A stretch of 60,530 bases of DNA, from NCBI GenBank assembly GCA_041649335.1, contig JBAZNF010000003.1, forward strand, positions 1 to 60,530. The letters run 5' to 3'. Source of the stretch: JBAYGJ01 sp041649335. GTDB taxonomy: Bacteria; Patescibacteriota; Patescibacteriia; UBA10025; JAHIVO01. Both the position numbers and the translations under genes were made by a program. The notes under the pieces are model-generated. The model had not been told where the DNA came from. It worked only from the letters and a program-made list of their open reading frames with translations, and did no database searches. The stretch's first letter is position 1, and each line of letters opens with the position of its first letter. Positions 1 to 8,417 of this stretch are shown one piece after another.

Positions 1-2
1 TA

Positions 3-401
3 GTTTCCGTATCACGGACTGATGAGAAGCTGGGCCGCTCATTATGGGGTTTATCGAGGGTATTGGTGCAGAATCTGATTCTGGGCGTGACCAGCGGTTT
101 CTCAAAAAAATTGGAAATCAGCGGTGTCGGTTTTCGGGCAGCGGTAGCCGCCCGGTCACTGAACCTTAACGTCGGCTTTTCGCATCCGGTTGAATTCAAG
201 ATCCCTGAAGGTATAGAAATCAAGGTTGAAAAAAATGTCATTACTGTTTCCGGCATTGATAAGCAGTCAGTCGGCCAAGTCGCTGCCCAGATACGCGATA
301 TCAAGAAACCCGAACCGTACAAGGGCAAGGGGATTAAGTACGCCGATGAAGTGGTCAGGCGCAAAGCCGGCAAAGTGGTCAAGACAGCCGGGGCCGGTTA
401 A
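3..401 (+). CDS. rplF: 50S ribosomal protein L6, C-terminal part
   Basis: Large-subunit protein L6, bound near the factor-binding region of 23S rRNA. The true start lies upstream of the window; the frame is open from base 3 and gives 132 residues. It begins in the motif RTDEKLGRSLWG and contains the C-terminal L6 signature PEPYKGKGIKY followed by a basic tail. Later in-frame ATG/TTG/GTG codons fall inside conserved sequence and are not real starts. It is followed after 15 bases by rplR, as in the spc operon. Confidence 0.96.
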   Translation, partial: VSVSRTDEKLGRSLWGLSRVLVQNLILGVTSGFSKKLEISGVGFRAAVAARSLNLNVGFSHPVEFKIPEGIEIKVEKNVITVSGIDKQSVGQVAAQIRDIKKPEPYKGKGIKYADEVVRRKAGKVVKTAGAG

Positions 402-416
402 TTTATAATATTATTT

Positions 417-779
417 ATGTTCAATACTCAACGAGCAAAAAGAATTAAACGCATCATGCGCAGCCGGCGGGTGCGGGCAAAGGTGGCCGGTACGGCGAAA
501 TGTCCGCGAGCGGCGATATTCCGCAGCCTACGGCACATTTCCGTACAGCTGATCGATGACCAAAAAGGGCATACGGTTGTATCATTGGGTGATACAGCTA
601 TAAAAGCCGGTGCCAAAATGAACAAGGTGGCAACAGCCAAGGCGTTAGGCCAGGCAGTCGCAAAGGCTGCACTGGAAGCTAAAATTACATCGGTTGTTTT
701 TGATCGGCGAGGGTACCGGTATCACGGCCGGGTGATGGCTATCGCTGAAGGGATGCGAGAGGGCGGTTTGAAATTTTAA
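417..779 (+). CDS. rplR: 50S ribosomal protein L18
   Basis: L18 binds 5S rRNA and joins it to the large subunit. The product is 120 residues, the usual length, with a basic N-terminus (RAKRIKRIMRSRRVRAKV) and the conserved end FDRRGYRYHGRVMAIAEGMREGGLKF in pieces: FDRRGYRYHGRV, then AEGMREGG. The start ATG follows an AT-only spacer with no Shine-Dalgarno. Order rplF-rplR-rpsE matches the spc operon. Confidence 0.97.
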   Translation: MFNTQRAKRIKRIMRSRRVRAKVAGTAKCPRAAIFRSLRHISVQLIDDQKGHTVVSLGDTAIKAGAKMNKVATAKALGQAVAKAALEAKITSVVFDRRGYRYHGRVMAIAEGMREGGLKF

Positions 780-793
780 TGTATTAATTTTTT

Positions 794-1315
794 ATGGCAG
801 ATCACAAACAGGGAAAATCACGCGGCCGACCCCGAGGCGACCGCAAGGAACGGGACGACGAGTTTGATCAGAAAATGATTGAAATCGCCCGGGTCACCCG
901 CGTTATGGCTGGGGGCAAGCGTATGAATTTCCGGGCGTGCGTCGTTATTGGTGACCACAAGGGGCGTGTTGGCATGGGCTTGCGTAAAGGCGCTGACGTC
1001 TCGCTGGCTATCAATAAAGCAGTATCGGCCGCAAAAAAACGACTGATAAAAGTCATGACGGTCAATGATACCATCCCCTGCCGGATAGTTATGAAATTCG
1101 GCGCGGCCCAGGTTATGCTGAAACCGGCTCCAGCCGGTTCGGGAGTCATCGCCGGCGGTGCGGTCCGGGCCGTATTAGAGCTAGCGGGCATTAAAAATGT
1201 TGTATCAAAAATGCTGGGGTCCAAAAGCAAGGTGAACAACGTAATGGCTACCCTAAACGCACTGGAGCAGCTCAATAATATTGCAAAAATCAGGAAGGTT
1301 AAAACGGGCAAATAA
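794..1315 (+). CDS. rpsE: 30S ribosomal protein S5
   Basis: S5 lies at the mRNA entry side of the small subunit and influences decoding accuracy. The product is 173 residues: a charged N-terminal extension (1-25), a double-stranded RNA-binding-like S5 domain with GGKRMNFRACVVIGD, and the C-terminal S5 domain with PAPAGSGVIAGGAVRAVLE. There is no Shine-Dalgarno before the ATG. The stop codon is followed after one base by the rplO start. In most bacteria rpmD (L30) lies between these two genes; here there is no room for it. Confidence 0.97.
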   Translation: MADHKQGKSRGRPRGDRKERDDEFDQKMIEIARVTRVMAGGKRMNFRACVVIGDHKGRVGMGLRKGADVSLAINKAVSAAKKRLIKVMTVNDTIPCRIVMKFGAAQVMLKPAPAGSGVIAGGAVRAVLELAGIKNVVSKMLGSKSKVNNVMATLNALEQLNNIAKIRKVKTGK

Positions 1316-1316
1316 T

Positions 1317-1790
1317 ATGGCAATACATTTATCAAATTTATCTTCGCATCCCCATAAAAAACGGAAAGTAATCGGACGCGGTAACGGTTCGGGTCACGGG
1401 ACATATTCTGGTAAGGGGCAAAAAGGCCAGCGGGCCAGGTCCGGCGGGCGGAAAAATTTATATCGGCGCGGGCTGAAGATGTTCTTGCAGCAATTGCCGA
1501 AGTCGCGTGGTTTTTCCTCCTTCTATCCCCGCTACCGCACGGTCAATGTGGGGGATTTGGAGAAAAAATATTCGGACGGTGCGGTTATTACGAAAGATTC
1601 TTTAGTTCAGGCTGGATTGCTAACTGATAAAAAAAATCCGGTCAAGGTCCTTGGCAGCGGGTCGTTGAAGAAAAAATTGACCATCAACGCGGACGCGTTT
1701 TCACAATCCGCCCGTAAAGCCATTGAAGCGGCCGGCGGTCACGCGGCATCACCGGTGGTACGGCAGGCAGGTAAACAAAAAGCCGCATAA
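1317..1790 (+). CDS. rplO: 50S ribosomal protein L15
   Basis: L15 is a late-assembling large-subunit protein. The chosen ATG lies one base after the rpsE stop and gives 157 residues; the frame is open further upstream, but that would run into rpsE. The N-terminal Gly/Arg/Lys-rich region GRGNGSGHGTYSGKGQKGQR is the L15 hallmark. The middle has LPKSRGFSSFYPRYRTVNVG and the C-terminal domain ends in a short basic tail. It precedes secY, the classical order. Confidence 0.96.
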   Translation: MAIHLSNLSSHPHKKRKVIGRGNGSGHGTYSGKGQKGQRARSGGRKNLYRRGLKMFLQQLPKSRGFSSFYPRYRTVNVGDLEKKYSDGAVITKDSLVQAGLLTDKKNPVKVLGSGSLKKKLTINADAFSQSARKAIEAAGGHAASPVVRQAGKQKAA

Positions 1791-1794
1791 GCGC

Positions 1795-1800
1795 TATACT
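1795..1800 (+). promoter_or_regulatory. possible -10 box before secY
   Basis: TATACT ends seven bases before the secY ATG and sits just after the rplO stop. If used, transcription would start at or next to the ATG and make an almost leaderless secY mRNA. The -35 match (TAAACA, 17 bases upstream) is weak, so read-through from the ribosomal operon may dominate. Confidence 0.4.
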
Positions 1801-1807
1801 ATACACC

Positions 1808-3082
1808 ATGTGGGAGAAGATTAGCCAAATCTGGAAAGTCAAAGAGCTTCGGAATAAGATACTCTTTGTTTTGGTGATGTTGTTGATATTCCGGGTGGCT
1901 GCCCATATCCCTATTCCGGGGGTAAACATTGAAAATTTAAAAAACTTGTTTGAATCTAACCAGATTCTCGGATTACTGAATATTTTTTCCGGCGGCGGTT
2001 TGTCTAATTTTTCCATCGTCATGATGGGCGTTGCGCCGTATATTACCGCTTCGATTATTTTTCAGCTCCTGACCATGATTATCCCCAAACTGGAAGAGAT
2101 GCAGAAAGAAGGTGAAGCCGGACGTCAGAAGATCAATCAATACCAGCGCTTGTTGACCGTACCGCTCGCCATGATGCAGGCATACGCTATGATCAAGTTT
2201 CTCAATCAGTCGGGTCAGGGTATCATTACAGACTTATCTTTTTTTCAGTTGATCACGACCATTATCGTCATTACCGCCGGCACCATGTTTCTGATGTGGA
2301 TAGGCGAACTGATATCGGAAAAGAAGATCGGTAACGGCATATCCTTGCTGATATTCGCCGGTATCGTGGCCCAAGTACCGAGCAGCATCCAGCAGGCGTT
2401 GGCGACGTTTGACATGACCCAGATCGGCGGCTACTTGGCGTTCGTGGTTATTGCCGTGGTCACCGTCGCGGCAATCGTTTACATTACCGAGGGCCAGCGG
2501 AACATCCCCGTGTCCTACGCCAAGCGTATCCGCGGCAACAGGATGTACGGAGGCGTAAATACCTTTTTACCGCTTAAAATCAACCAAGCCGGCGTGATTC
2601 CGATCATTTTCGCCGTGTCTATCATTCTGTTTCCTCCGATGATCGCTCAATTTTTCGTCAATTCATCCACCCCTTTCCTCGCCTCGTTGTCTACGTTCGT
2701 GATTGATTTCTTCCGTAACCAGTTGTGGTACGCGATCATTTATTTCGTGTTGGTAGTGGCTTTCACCTATTTTTATACGGCCGTCATTTTCCACCCCGCA
2801 CAGATATCCGAAAATTTGCAGAAACAGGGCGGATTCATCCCGGGCATCCGGCCGGGCAATCCGACGTCTGATTTCCTCGGGTACGTATCCAACCGGATCA
2901 TCCTGGGCGGCGCCTTGTTTTTGGGCATCATTGCCATCCTGCCGAATATCGTGCAGTCAGTGACCAGCATGAAATCTTTAGTTGTCGGCGGTACCAGCCT
3001 GCTGATCGTCGTCAGCGTGGTGATCGAAATCGTGAAGCAAATCGAATCCCAGCTGGTGATGCGGAATTACGAGGGGTTTTAA
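1808..3082 (+). CDS. secY: protein translocase subunit SecY
   Basis: Channel-forming subunit of the SecYEG translocon in the cytoplasmic membrane. The 424 residues match the family length and show about ten hydrophobic segments. Recognisable parts are the plug and TM2 region (IPIPGVNIENL, then NIFSGGGLSNFSIVMMGVAPYI), the cytoplasmic loop KRIRGNRMYGGVNTFLPLKI before TM7, and the C-terminal KQGGFIPGIRPG loop. No Shine-Dalgarno is visible and a TATACT box lies just upstream. Anchored surface and secreted proteins in this window would need this channel. Confidence 0.97.
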   Translation: MWEKISQIWKVKELRNKILFVLVMLLIFRVAAHIPIPGVNIENLKNLFESNQILGLLNIFSGGGLSNFSIVMMGVAPYITASIIFQLLTMIIPKLEEMQKEGEAGRQKINQYQRLLTVPLAMMQAYAMIKFLNQSGQGIITDLSFFQLITTIIVITAGTMFLMWIGELISEKKIGNGISLLIFAGIVAQVPSSIQQALATFDMTQIGGYLAFVVIAVVTVAAIVYITEGQRNIPVSYAKRIRGNRMYGGVNTFLPLKINQAGVIPIIFAVSIILFPPMIAQFFVNSSTPFLASLSTFVIDFFRNQLWYAIIYFVLVVAFTYFYTAVIFHPAQISENLQKQGGFIPGIRPGNPTSDFLGYVSNRIILGGALFLGIIAILPNIVQSVTSMKSLVVGGTSLLIVVSVVIEIVKQIESQLVMRNYEGF

Positions 3083-3170
3083 AATTCTTGACCGGAGTTG
3101 TTAATGAGTGAAATTGAGCTTCCAAGGCTCATATTTTTTTTGTTGGCATAATACTGTATACTATACGCAT

Positions 3171-3761
3171 ATGAACACAACCAACCAAAAAATCATCGCT
3201 TTAGTCGGCATGTGCGGGGCGGGTAAGAGCGAGGTAGCCGACCGGTTCGTTGCCGAAGGGTTAGCTTACCTTCGCTTGGGACAGATTACGCTTGACGAGG
3301 TCAAGAAGCGCGGCCTGGAACCAAAGGAGGAAAACGAACGCCCCATCCGGGAGGAATTCCGCAAGCAACACGGAATGGCCGCTTTCGCCATATTGAATTT
3401 TCCCAAAATAGATTCCCTGTTAGCTGACGGGAAGAACGTATTGGCGGACGGCCTGTACAGCTGGTCAGAATATAAGGCGTTTCGGGAAAAATACGGCGAC
3501 AAAATCGTGGTGGTGGCTGTCTATGCCCCACCGGAAACCAGATATGCACGATTGGAAGACCGGCGGTCGCGATATCAGGATGATCCGAAAATGAAGTACC
3601 GTTCATTCTCCCGTACCCAGGCGAAAAGCCGTGATTATTCTGAAATTGAAAATATAGAAAAAGCGGGGCCGATAGCCATGGCTGATTATACCGTGGTAAA
3701 TATCGGCACATTGGATGATCTCAATGAGCAAGTTCAGAAGATAATACACGAAGTACTTTAG
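3171..3761 (+). CDS. P-loop nucleotide kinase, dephospho-CoA kinase-like
   Basis: A 196-residue cytoplasmic kinase-like protein. The Walker A motif GMCGAGKS is at residues 13-20. A central segment (DGLYSWSEYKAF) and a basic lid-like stretch with repeated Arg (YARLEDRRSRYQ) resemble the AAA_17/dephospho-CoA kinase-like group, often annotated only as nucleoside kinase. The substrate cannot be told from sequence. The ATG at 3171 is preferred over upstream in-frame codons because the P-loop is normally within about 20 residues of the N-terminus and because TATACT lies eight bases before it. adk follows after four bases, suggesting co-transcription. Confidence 0.75.
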   Translation: MNTTNQKIIALVGMCGAGKSEVADRFVAEGLAYLRLGQITLDEVKKRGLEPKEENERPIREEFRKQHGMAAFAILNFPKIDSLLADGKNVLADGLYSWSEYKAFREKYGDKIVVVAVYAPPETRYARLEDRRSRYQDDPKMKYRSFSRTQAKSRDYSEIENIEKAGPIAMADYTVVNIGTLDDLNEQVQKIIHEVL

Positions 3762-3765
3762 TGAT

Positions 3766-4425
3766 ATGGCTTCATTGGTGCGAAATATTTTAATTTTAGG
3801 TCCGCAGGGTTCCGGCAAGGGTACGCAAGCCGGTTTGCTGGCGGGTAAGCTTAAACTGGCTCATATCGAGACCGGCAAAATGTTCCGTCGTATGGCTAAG
3901 CGGTCGACGCCGCTTGGTAGGCGTATCAACCGAATAATGAACGAGAAAGGCAAGCTGATTCCGGATGCACTGGCTAACCGCATACTATGGCAGGCCCTGA
4001 AGAAGGTAAGGCGGTCGCAGGGTATAGTGTTTGACGGCTTTCCCCGCACTTTAGCGCAGGCCAGGACGTTGGATCGCCTGATGAAGCGTCTAGGCCGGCA
4101 GATCACTCTAGTCATTAATATGCCGATTTCCCGTCGGACGACGATTCGGAGGCTTTCATTGCGCCGGACATGCGACCGATGCGGCCGGATTTTTATCGCC
4201 GGAAAGAACATATCGCCTCGCCGGGTCACGTGCCCGGTTTGTGGCGGAAAAATATTCCAGCGAGAGGATGACAAGCCGGCGGCTATTGCCGGGCGCTTGG
4301 CCGCCTATCGCATACTGACCAAGCCGGTAATCCGGTATTACCGTGACCGGCATGTGTTACTGACCGTCGACGGGGAACCGCCGGTTCAAGCGGTATTTAA
4401 AAACATACTTAAGCTTTTTACATAA
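3766..4425 (+). CDS. adk: adenylate kinase
   Basis: Catalyses ATP + AMP to 2 ADP in the cytoplasm. The 219 residues include the P-loop GPQGSGKGTQ (12-21), the AMP-site motif VFDGFPRTLAQA, and a long LID domain with four cysteines in CDRCG and CPVCG, expected to bind structural zinc. The rest is unusually rich in Arg. The secY-adk-map order is the widespread bacterial one, interrupted here by the P-loop kinase. The map start follows the stop by two bases. No Shine-Dalgarno is present. Confidence 0.95.
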   Translation: MASLVRNILILGPQGSGKGTQAGLLAGKLKLAHIETGKMFRRMAKRSTPLGRRINRIMNEKGKLIPDALANRILWQALKKVRRSQGIVFDGFPRTLAQARTLDRLMKRLGRQITLVINMPISRRTTIRRLSLRRTCDRCGRIFIAGKNISPRRVTCPVCGGKIFQREDDKPAAIAGRLAAYRILTKPVIRYYRDRHVLLTVDGEPPVQAVFKNILKLFT

Positions 4426-4427
4426 TC

Positions 4428-5177
4428 ATGGTCAGAATAAAGAGCCCCCAGGATATTTCTTTGCTTAGTGAAGGCGGAAAAAAACTTGCAGCCGTCGTTC
4501 GCCAGGTGAGCGCTGCAGTACAGCCGGGCGTCAGTACGGCCAGTTTAGATGAGTTGGCAGAACGCCTGATCGCCGAGACTGGCGGACGCCCGTCGTTTAA
4601 AGGGTATGATGGGTACCCGGCCGCGACATGCATATCAGTAAATGAAGGAGTGGTGCATGGCATCCCCAGCGAGGACAAGATAATACGTTCTGGCGATATT
4701 GTCGGCGTGGATATCGGGCTGGAGTATCAGGGGCTGTTTACGGACATGGCCAGGACGGTGATAGTCGGCCGGGGGTCAAAACAGGCAAAAAAGCTGGTTG
4801 ACGTGACAAAAAAATCTTTGGATAAGGCCATTGCGGTCGTCAGGCCAGGGGCGACCGTCGGTGATATTGGCCATGCGGTACAGGAGTTTGTTGAGCCGTA
4901 TGGATTCTCGGTAGTCAAGAGCCTGGTCGGACACGGCGTCGGATATGCGGTACATGAGGACCCGAAGATACCGAATTTCGGTGAGCCGGGGCGCGGCATC
5001 CGTCTCGCTCCGGGCATGGTTATCGCCATTGAACCGATGGTCAATGTTGGCGGTGATGGGGTGGAAACGAACCCGGACGGATGGACAATAGTCACGAGTG
5101 ATGGGTCGCATTCAGCTCATTTTGAGGATACGATCGCCGTGACGGATACTGGTCACCTGGTACTGACTCGAGAATAA
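4428..5177 (+). CDS. map: type I methionine aminopeptidase
   Basis: Removes the initiator Met from nascent proteins using two metal ions. The 249 residues are the normal length for a type Ia enzyme without an N-terminal extension. Metal ligands can be placed at D95 and D106 (VDIGLEYQGLFTD), H169 (GHGVGYAVHEDP), E202 (IEPMVN) and the Glu of SAHFEDTIAVT; H78 in VVHGIP is the substrate-contact His. It directly follows adk and is followed by ruvX after eight bases, so these genes probably form one rightward transcript. Confidence 0.96.
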   Translation: MVRIKSPQDISLLSEGGKKLAAVVRQVSAAVQPGVSTASLDELAERLIAETGGRPSFKGYDGYPAATCISVNEGVVHGIPSEDKIIRSGDIVGVDIGLEYQGLFTDMARTVIVGRGSKQAKKLVDVTKKSLDKAIAVVRPGATVGDIGHAVQEFVEPYGFSVVKSLVGHGVGYAVHEDPKIPNFGEPGRGIRLAPGMVIAIEPMVNVGGDGVETNPDGWTIVTSDGSHSAHFEDTIAVTDTGHLVLTRE

Positions 5178-5185
5178 CCTAAGGT

Positions 5186-5602
5186 ATGGGGAAAATACTT
5201 GGCATTGATTATGGGGAGAAAAGGATTGGGTTGGCAATCTCCAGCGCCGATCAGCGGTTTGTATTTCCACATTCAACGCTGAACAATGACGCCCCGTCTG
5301 ACCGCATTGGAGAAATAAAAAATATCTGCATCGAAGAAGACGTAGAAAAAATTGTCGTTGGACTGCCCCTAGATCAGGAGGGCAAGATGGGCATTGCCGC
5401 CGCCAAGGTTACGCGGTGGGCGGAGGAACTGGCTAGCGCATCCGGACGTGATGTCGTTTTCGAAGACGAACGGTATTCAACCGTCATGGCGGGGAAATTC
5501 CAGAGGCAAGGCGGCCGGTCCGTCAAGGAAGCGCGCACGTCCATAGACCAAACAGCGGCGGCGGTCATATTAGAGACTTATATTGACAGGCACCATGGAT
5601 AA
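5186..5602 (+). CDS. ruvX: putative Holliday junction resolvase (YqgF/RuvX family)
   Basis: An RNase H-fold nuclease of 138 residues, the usual size. Acidic catalytic positions are visible in GIDYGEKRIG near the N-terminus, FEDERYST in the middle and SIDQTAAAVIL near the end. The family takes part in 16S rRNA 5'-end maturation and has been proposed to cut Holliday junctions; which role applies cannot be seen here. The 3' end overlaps the next gene by eight bases, suggesting translational coupling. Confidence 0.9.
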   Translation: MGKILGIDYGEKRIGLAISSADQRFVFPHSTLNNDAPSDRIGEIKNICIEEDVEKIVVGLPLDQEGKMGIAAAKVTRWAEELASASGRDVVFEDERYSTVMAGKFQRQGGRSVKEARTSIDQTAAAVILETYIDRHHG

Positions 5603-6719
5603 TACATTGCCTATCGGTCCATATATCATATCATTCCTGGTGAGCGCTGCAGTGTGTATGGCGTTGACCATAGCCGTGATGAAATGGGCAAAACGCCGGC
5701 AGGTCGTAGACAGTCCGGAACAGGCCCCAGAAAGGAAAATTCAGCCGGGACCCGTCCCGCTGATGGGTGGGCTGGCGATTTTTTTCACCCTACTTCTCGT
5801 TACGGCCGGGTACGCGTTATTTTCCCACCGGTTGCTCGGCGGGTATATGCTGCCAAAATATCTGGTAGGCATGGCTATTGCCGGTGCATTGTTAATGGTT
5901 GGCGGATACCTGGACGACCGGTTTCACCAAAAACCTGCCCGGCAGATTGTCTGGCCGGTTCTGGCGTGTTTGGCGGTAGTGGGCGCCGGTATCGGCGTTA
6001 CGTATATCACCAACCCGTTCGGCGGCGTGCTGCGGCTTGACGCCATCCAATGGCAGATTTTTTCCCTCCACGCGATACCCTACCACTTAACGGTCTGGGC
6101 CGACCTTTTCGCGTTTGCCTGGCTGATGGGTATGATGTATACGACTAAATTTTTAGACGGATTAGACGGGCTGGTATCAGGCATCGGCGTGATTGGTTCA
6201 GTGATCCTGTTTTTCCTCAGCTTGGCCAAGGAGGTGGCTCAACCGGAAACTGCTCTTGTAGCGTCAATTTTTGCCGGAGCCTGCCTGGGTTTTTTGGTGT
6301 TTAATTTCCATCCGGCCCGGATATTTTTAGGGGAAGGCGGAAGCCTCTTGATCGGATTCATGTTGGGCATTATCTCGATAATATCCGGCGCAAAAATTGC
6401 CACCGCTTTACTGATCATGGGCATACCTATTCTGGATGTGGCCTGGGTGATCATCAGGCGTATTTTTTTCGAAAGAAGATCACCATTTTCCACACCGGAT
6501 CGCAAGCACCTGCATTTTCGTCTTCTGGATGTCGGCTTATCCCATCGGCAGGCGGTTTTGCTGTTGTATGTCATCAGCGCGGCGTTCGGTAGCGTGGCCC
6601 TGTTTGCGGGGACGCGCGAAAAAATGATCGCCCTCGTGGTCCTGGCCGGGGTTATGGTGGTTTTAGGGTCATTGGTGGTATATTTATACCGGAGAACATT
6701 AACCACTAAAAAACCTTAA
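5595..6719 (+). CDS. undecaprenyl-phosphate sugar-1-phosphate transferase (WecA/TagO/MraY family)
   Basis: A polytopic membrane enzyme of 374 residues that transfers a sugar-1-phosphate from a UDP-sugar to undecaprenyl phosphate, the first step of a cell-wall or surface-glycan pathway. Family motifs are visible: GGYLDDRF (first Asp pair), KFLDGLDGLVSG (catalytic Asp region), ARIFLGEGGSLLIGF (usually FxGDxGS, here Glu-Gly) and the cytoplasmic HLHFRLLDVGLSHRQ. The last favours WecA/TagO over MraY. The ATG at 5595 overlaps ruvX; a TTG 12 bases upstream is less likely. Roughly ten transmembrane segments. Confidence 0.88.
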   Translation: MDNTLPIGPYIISFLVSAAVCMALTIAVMKWAKRRQVVDSPEQAPERKIQPGPVPLMGGLAIFFTLLLVTAGYALFSHRLLGGYMLPKYLVGMAIAGALLMVGGYLDDRFHQKPARQIVWPVLACLAVVGAGIGVTYITNPFGGVLRLDAIQWQIFSLHAIPYHLTVWADLFAFAWLMGMMYTTKFLDGLDGLVSGIGVIGSVILFFLSLAKEVAQPETALVASIFAGACLGFLVFNFHPARIFLGEGGSLLIGFMLGIISIISGAKIATALLIMGIPILDVAWVIIRRIFFERRSPFSTPDRKHLHFRLLDVGLSHRQAVLLLYVISAAFGSVALFAGTREKMIALVVLAGVMVVLGSLVVYLYRRTLTTKKP

Positions 6720-6725
6720 ATATTT

Positions 6726-7220
6726 ATGATAAGTAAAAGTACAATCATTATTTTATTTGTAGCTATTGTGTTTGGCGTAATATTCTGGTATTCGGGAGGG
6801 AGCCGGATTTCAGACGAGATGCCGTATTATCTCAAGCAGGTAGTCAAGAATACCGCTACGGTGAAAATACACGATGCCACATATCATATGGAGATCGCGC
6901 AGACGCCAGCCGCAAGGGAAAAGGGTTTGTCTAACCGGTCGTTCCTCGATCCTGACAAGGGGATGATTTTTGTCTTCCCGACCAGCGGGATATACCCGTT
7001 TACCATGGCTAACACACTGATAAGCCTTGATATCATCTGGATAAAGGACAATACCATTGTGTTTATGGCACAACGCGCCCAACCGCATCAGGTTGACATC
7101 ATACCGACGGTTGAGGCAAATTATGTGCTGGAGCTCAACGGCGGGAAAACTGAGGGGACTGGCATTGCGGTGGGCGACACGGTAGATATTATTTTTGATT
7201 CCGAGGTCAATCCTCGATAG
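6726..7220 (+). CDS. membrane-anchored DUF192 protein
   Basis: A 164-residue protein with one N-terminal transmembrane segment (about residues 5-22) and an extracytoplasmic DUF192 domain: AREKGLSNRSFLDPDKGMIF, then FTMANTLISLDIIWI and the C-terminal VLELNGGKTEGTGIAVGD. The family's biochemical function is unknown. It starts six bases after the WecA-like gene and has no Shine-Dalgarno, so it is probably the last gene of that transcript. Confidence 0.9.
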   Translation: MISKSTIIILFVAIVFGVIFWYSGGSRISDEMPYYLKQVVKNTATVKIHDATYHMEIAQTPAAREKGLSNRSFLDPDKGMIFVFPTSGIYPFTMANTLISLDIIWIKDNTIVFMAQRAQPHQVDIIPTVEANYVLELNGGKTEGTGIAVGDTVDIIFDSEVNPR

Positions 7221-7295
7221 CGCCTGATAACTGGGCCGGCAGATCACGAACAGGTCCATTGTTAACGCAGCGCCATACGCCGCCCGGGAGGAGTG

Positions 7296-7324
7296 TTGAC
7301 AGTCCGGACGCGCTTTGGTACACT
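7296..7324 (+). promoter_or_regulatory. promoter of rplU
   Basis: TTGACA, a 17-base spacer, then TACACT: a near-consensus sigma-70-type promoter 45 bases upstream of rplU. The predicted leader is about 38 bases and AT-rich with no Shine-Dalgarno. Confidence 0.8.
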
Positions 7325-7368
7325 ACCAGCACTTGTTATCAGCTAATATTTTTTTATTACTATAGCAT

Positions 7369-7683
7369 ATGAAATTTGCCATTTTCAGCACTGGAGGAAA
7401 GCAGTACCAAGCTACCGAAGGCGCTACCCTGCGTATTGAAAAGTTGGACGTCAAGCCAGGATCAAAAGTCACGTTTGATACCGTCCTTGCTGTTTCTGAC
7501 GGAAAAGCCAACAAGATCGGCAACCCGTTCGTCAAAGGGGCGAGCGTTGCCGGGACGGTCGGAACCCATTTGAAGGCAAAAAAGGTGATGGTGGTGAAAT
7601 TCCACAATAAGGTCCGTTATCGCCGGACGCGTGGTCATCGTCAGAACTACACCACCGTTAAAATCGACAAGATTACGGCTTAG
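7369..7683 (+). CDS. rplU: 50S ribosomal protein L21
   Basis: Large-subunit protein L21, 104 residues as usual. The start MKFAIFSTGGKQYQATEG is typical, and the RNA-binding C-terminal part has VVKFHNKVRYRRTRGHRQNYT. The gene is monocistronic, with its own strong promoter upstream and an intrinsic terminator directly after the stop. rpmA (L27), its usual neighbour, is absent here and must be elsewhere or missing from the window. Confidence 0.97.
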   Translation: MKFAIFSTGGKQYQATEGATLRIEKLDVKPGSKVTFDTVLAVSDGKANKIGNPFVKGASVAGTVGTHLKAKKVMVVKFHNKVRYRRTRGHRQNYTTVKIDKITA

Positions 7684-7691
7684 TAAAAAAT

Positions 7692-7724
7692 AAAAAAGCA
7701 CGTCATGGGTATGGACGTGTTTTT
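7692..7724 (+). terminator. intrinsic terminator after rplU
   Basis: Stem GCACGTC/GACGTGT with an A-run before and T5 after. The flanking A and T runs extend the stem and make it usable in both directions, for rplU from the left and for the leftward recR transcript from the right. Confidence 0.85.
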
Positions 7725-7809
7725 GTTAATTTTTTGTTTAGCACCTGGTTCATCGGCAGGGCACACTCGCAGAGGGCTGGAATCGGAGGAGATGCCATAC
7801 ATGGCATTG

Positions 7810-8415
7810 CTAAACCTGCTGTCTGCCTTTTAACGCGCTGGTAATAGTGATTTCATCGGCATATTCCAGGTCGGAACCCATGGGCAGGCCTTTGGCCAGG
7901 CGAGTGACTTTGACCGGCAGTCCGTGTAACTGCCTGGCTAGGTACATCGCCGTTGATTCCCCCTCCAGATCCGGATTGGTGGCGATTATCACTTCTTTCA
8001 CGCCTTGAGGACGGGTATTGAGCCGTTTCAGCAGTTCAGGAATTCTGAGTCGGTCTGGCGTGATCCCGTCTGACGGGTTCAGGACGCCGCCGAGGACATG
8101 GTAGAGTCCGTGGTATTCCCCGGTTTTTTCTATGGCCAGCACGTCAGGCGGTCCGGCTACGACGCATACGGTAGACTGGTCCCGTTTCTGGTCTGCACAC
8201 AGCTGGCAGGGGCTGGCCATGGCGACATTGAAGCACCGCTGGCACGTGACCACCTTTTTTTTCAGCTCGCTGATGGCCTGCATCAACTGGCCGCTTAATT
8301 CACTGTCGTCCTTGAGCAAATGGAAAACAATCCGTTCGGCTGATTTGGGCCCAAGGCCCGGAAGTTTCGTGAACAGGTCGATACACTTTTTTATCTGGTC
8401 AGGATATGTGGTCAT
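7810..8415 (-). CDS. recR: recombination mediator protein RecR
   Basis: RecR works with RecO (and RecF) to load RecA at gaps and breaks. The 201 residues show the N-terminal helix-hairpin-helix (FTKLPGLGPKSAERIVFHLL), a four-Cys zinc finger (CQRC and CQLC), a Toprim domain (VVAGPPDVLAIEKTGEYHG, HVLGGVLNPSDG, ATNPDLEGESTA) and the C-terminal TRLAKGLPMGSDLEYAD. It lies two bases downstream of ybaB in the leftward dnaB-ybaB-recR transcript; ybaB-recR is a common bacterial pair. Confidence 0.97.
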   Translation of the reverse strand: MTTYPDQIKKCIDLFTKLPGLGPKSAERIVFHLLKDDSELSGQLMQAISELKKKVVTCQRCFNVAMASPCQLCADQKRDQSTVCVVAGPPDVLAIEKTGEYHGLYHVLGGVLNPSDGITPDRLRIPELLKRLNTRPQGVKEVIIATNPDLEGESTAMYLARQLHGLPVKVTRLAKGLPMGSDLEYADEITITSALKGRQQV

Positions 8416-8417
8416 GG

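Noticed and set aside
868..1404. Long antisense frame across rpsE and rplO
   Set aside because: It is a shadow of strongly conserved ribosomal genes on the other strand.
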